Under the pieces are notes generated by a model. That model was given only the letters and a program-made list of their open reading frames with translations, searched no databases and had not been told where the DNA came from. Positions 34,987-35,701 of a DNA stretch of 35,701 bases are shown piece by piece; positions within the stretch are counted from its first letter, which is position 1; each line of letters begins with the position of its first letter. This DNA comes from an uncultured Bacteroidales bacterium (GTDB taxonomy: Bacteria > Bacteroidota > Bacteroidia > Bacteroidales > FEN-979). The position numbers and the translations under genes were made by a program. The DNA is taken from contig CAIWXI010000088.1 in the NCBI GenBank assembly GCA_903916595.1, forward strand, positions 1 to 35,701. Direction: 5' to 3'.

Positions 34987-35002
34987 ATTGTCGCTTCAAG
35001 GT

Positions 35003-35041
35003 AAAAAAAAGAGGCTGTCCCGAAAGGGGCGGCCTTTTTTG
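35003..35041 (+). terminator. rho-independent terminator with GAAA loop
   Basis: A 9-bp stem with G-U wobbles (35013-35021 and 35026-35034), GAAA tetraloop and a run of six T (35035-35040), preceded by a run of A. It lies 27 bases after the small secreted gene stop and separates it from the DUF59 gene. It is the clearest classical terminator in the window. Confidence 0.88.
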
Positions 35042-35080
35042 TAATCAGCGTTTCTTGTTTTTATCCCAACATGATTTCCG

Positions 35081-35088
35081 TAACTTTG
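35081..35088 (+). promoter_or_regulatory. -7 promoter element TAACTTTG with upstream TTG
   Basis: TAACTTTG then CAGC fits TAnnTTTG; TTG at 35055-35057 lies 23 bases upstream, within the known spacing range. It starts transcription of the DUF59 gene about 10-15 bases before its ATG. Confidence 0.65.
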
Positions 35089-35105
35089 CAGCTTAATATT
35101 TCTTT

Positions 35106-35435
35106 ATGCATAATCCATCAAACATACCATATAACCCCTTTAAACAAGCCGTTATCGATGCTCTCAGAAGAGTGTTCGACCCTGAGATTCCGATTAACAT
35201 TTATGACCTTGGATTGATTTATGACCTGAAAATCGACACGGATCATAATGTGGAAATTCTGATGACACTAACCACACCGAACTGTCCGGTGGCCGAAGAT
35301 ATGCCGGGCATGGTTCAGGAAGAAGTGAGCCGTGTAGAAGGTGTCGGAAAGGTTCGTATTGAACTTACTTTCGAACCGCCATGGGATATGGCGAACCTGA
35401 GTGAGGAGGCCAAGGTGGAGCTGGGACTTATATAA
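35106..35435 (+). CDS. SUF-associated DUF59/MIP18-family protein (SufT/PaaD-like)
   Basis: 109 residues. VFDPEIPINIYDLGLIYDL and LTTPNCPVAEDMP are the two DUF59 hallmarks; C60 is the conserved cysteine, and VRIELTFEPPWDMANLSEEAK closes the domain. Relatives (SufT, PaaD, eukaryotic CIA2/MIP18) help deliver Fe-S clusters to target proteins, and a DUF59 gene often accompanies suf operons. Here it is separated from sufE by the two-component pair and the small secreted gene and has its own promoter. The stop is followed ten bases later by the long heptamer array. Confidence 0.9.
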   Translation: MHNPSNIPYNPFKQAVIDALRRVFDPEIPINIYDLGLIYDLKIDTDHNVEILMTLTTPNCPVAEDMPGMVQEEVSRVEGVGKVRIELTFEPPWDMANLSEEAKVELGLI

Positions 35436-35445
35436 TCAGCGAATC

Positions 35446-35701
35446 GCACATCGTACATCGCACATCGTACATCGTACATCGCACATCGTACATCGCACAT
35501 CGTACATCGCACATCGTACATCGTACATCGCACATCGTACATCGTACATCGTACATCGTACATCGTACATCGTACATCGTACATCGTACATCGTACATCG
35601 TACATCGCACATCGTACATCGTACATCGTACATCGTACATCGTACATCGTACATCGTACATCGTACATCGTACATCGTACATCGTACATCATACATCATA
35701 C
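35446..35701. repeat. GTACATC heptamer tandem array (>36 units), runs off the window
   Basis: 36 full 7-bp units plus four bases, the reverse complement of the GATGTAC arrays at 1424 and 32095. Unit variants: seven GCACATC (units 1, 3, 6, 8, 10, 13, 24), one ATACATC (unit 35, with the final partial unit also starting ATAC) and the rest GTACATC. The array continues past the window edge, so the true length is unknown. The stretch holds no gene. Confidence 0.97.

Overview
The window is chromosomal DNA from a member of the Bacteroidota, probably an uncultivated Bacteroidales-like lineage. The evidence is a complete SprA/Sov gene (the type IX secretion channel), a secreted protein with a type IX C-terminal sorting domain, DUF4369/TlpA-type thioredoxin lipoproteins, a GH38 enzyme and a DUF4838 protein, TAnnTTTG promoter elements, and starts without obvious Shine-Dalgarno sequences. 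No tRNA, rRNA, CRISPR, insertion sequence or phage gene is visible. No gene-free stretch exceeds 300 bases; the longest (35436-35701, cut by the window edge) is a pure tandem repeat.

Layout. 1-1421: 3' part of a DUF4838/discoidin protein. 1424-1612: two abutting tandem repeats. 1620-2330: sirtuin. 2347-10197 (minus): compact operon of GH38 alpha-mannosidase, a triple-repeat envelope protein with an acidic tail, and a type IX secreted protein. 10367-12890 (plus): two thioredoxin-fold proteins. 12971-21800 (plus): ruvA, sprA, gcvH and a VanZ-like gene. 21867-26845 (minus): uvrC, a DUF1648 protein, a Rieske lipoprotein, an acyltransferase-3 and thiL. 26992-32639 (plus): sufB-sufC-sufD-sufS-sufE, followed closely by an OmpR-type two-component pair (32659-34607), a tiny secreted Ala/Pro/Lys protein with a clear terminator, and a DUF59 SUF-associated protein (35106-35435).

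How the genes work together. SprA would export the sorting-domain protein encoded at 2347-4233, although the two loci are not linked in one operon. The suf genes make a complete scaffold (SufBCD) plus sulfur-donor pair (SufS/SufE), with the DUF59 protein as a probable maturation factor. The GH38 and DUF4838 proteins point to glycan breakdown in the envelope.

The most unusual content is non-coding. Short tandem repeats with 7- or 8-bp units (GATGTAC, AAATGGTG, CTGGGTGA, ATCCTGC, CAGATAT) fill many intergenic gaps, and in eight of nine cases the array begins within 0-3 bases of, or overlaps, the stop codon of a plus-strand gene. Inside the suf operon they form a 31-bp near-perfect palindrome containing the sufC stop and a 34-bp hairpin between sufD and sufS. 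I regard this stop-codon-linked repeat system as the part of the window most worth following up.
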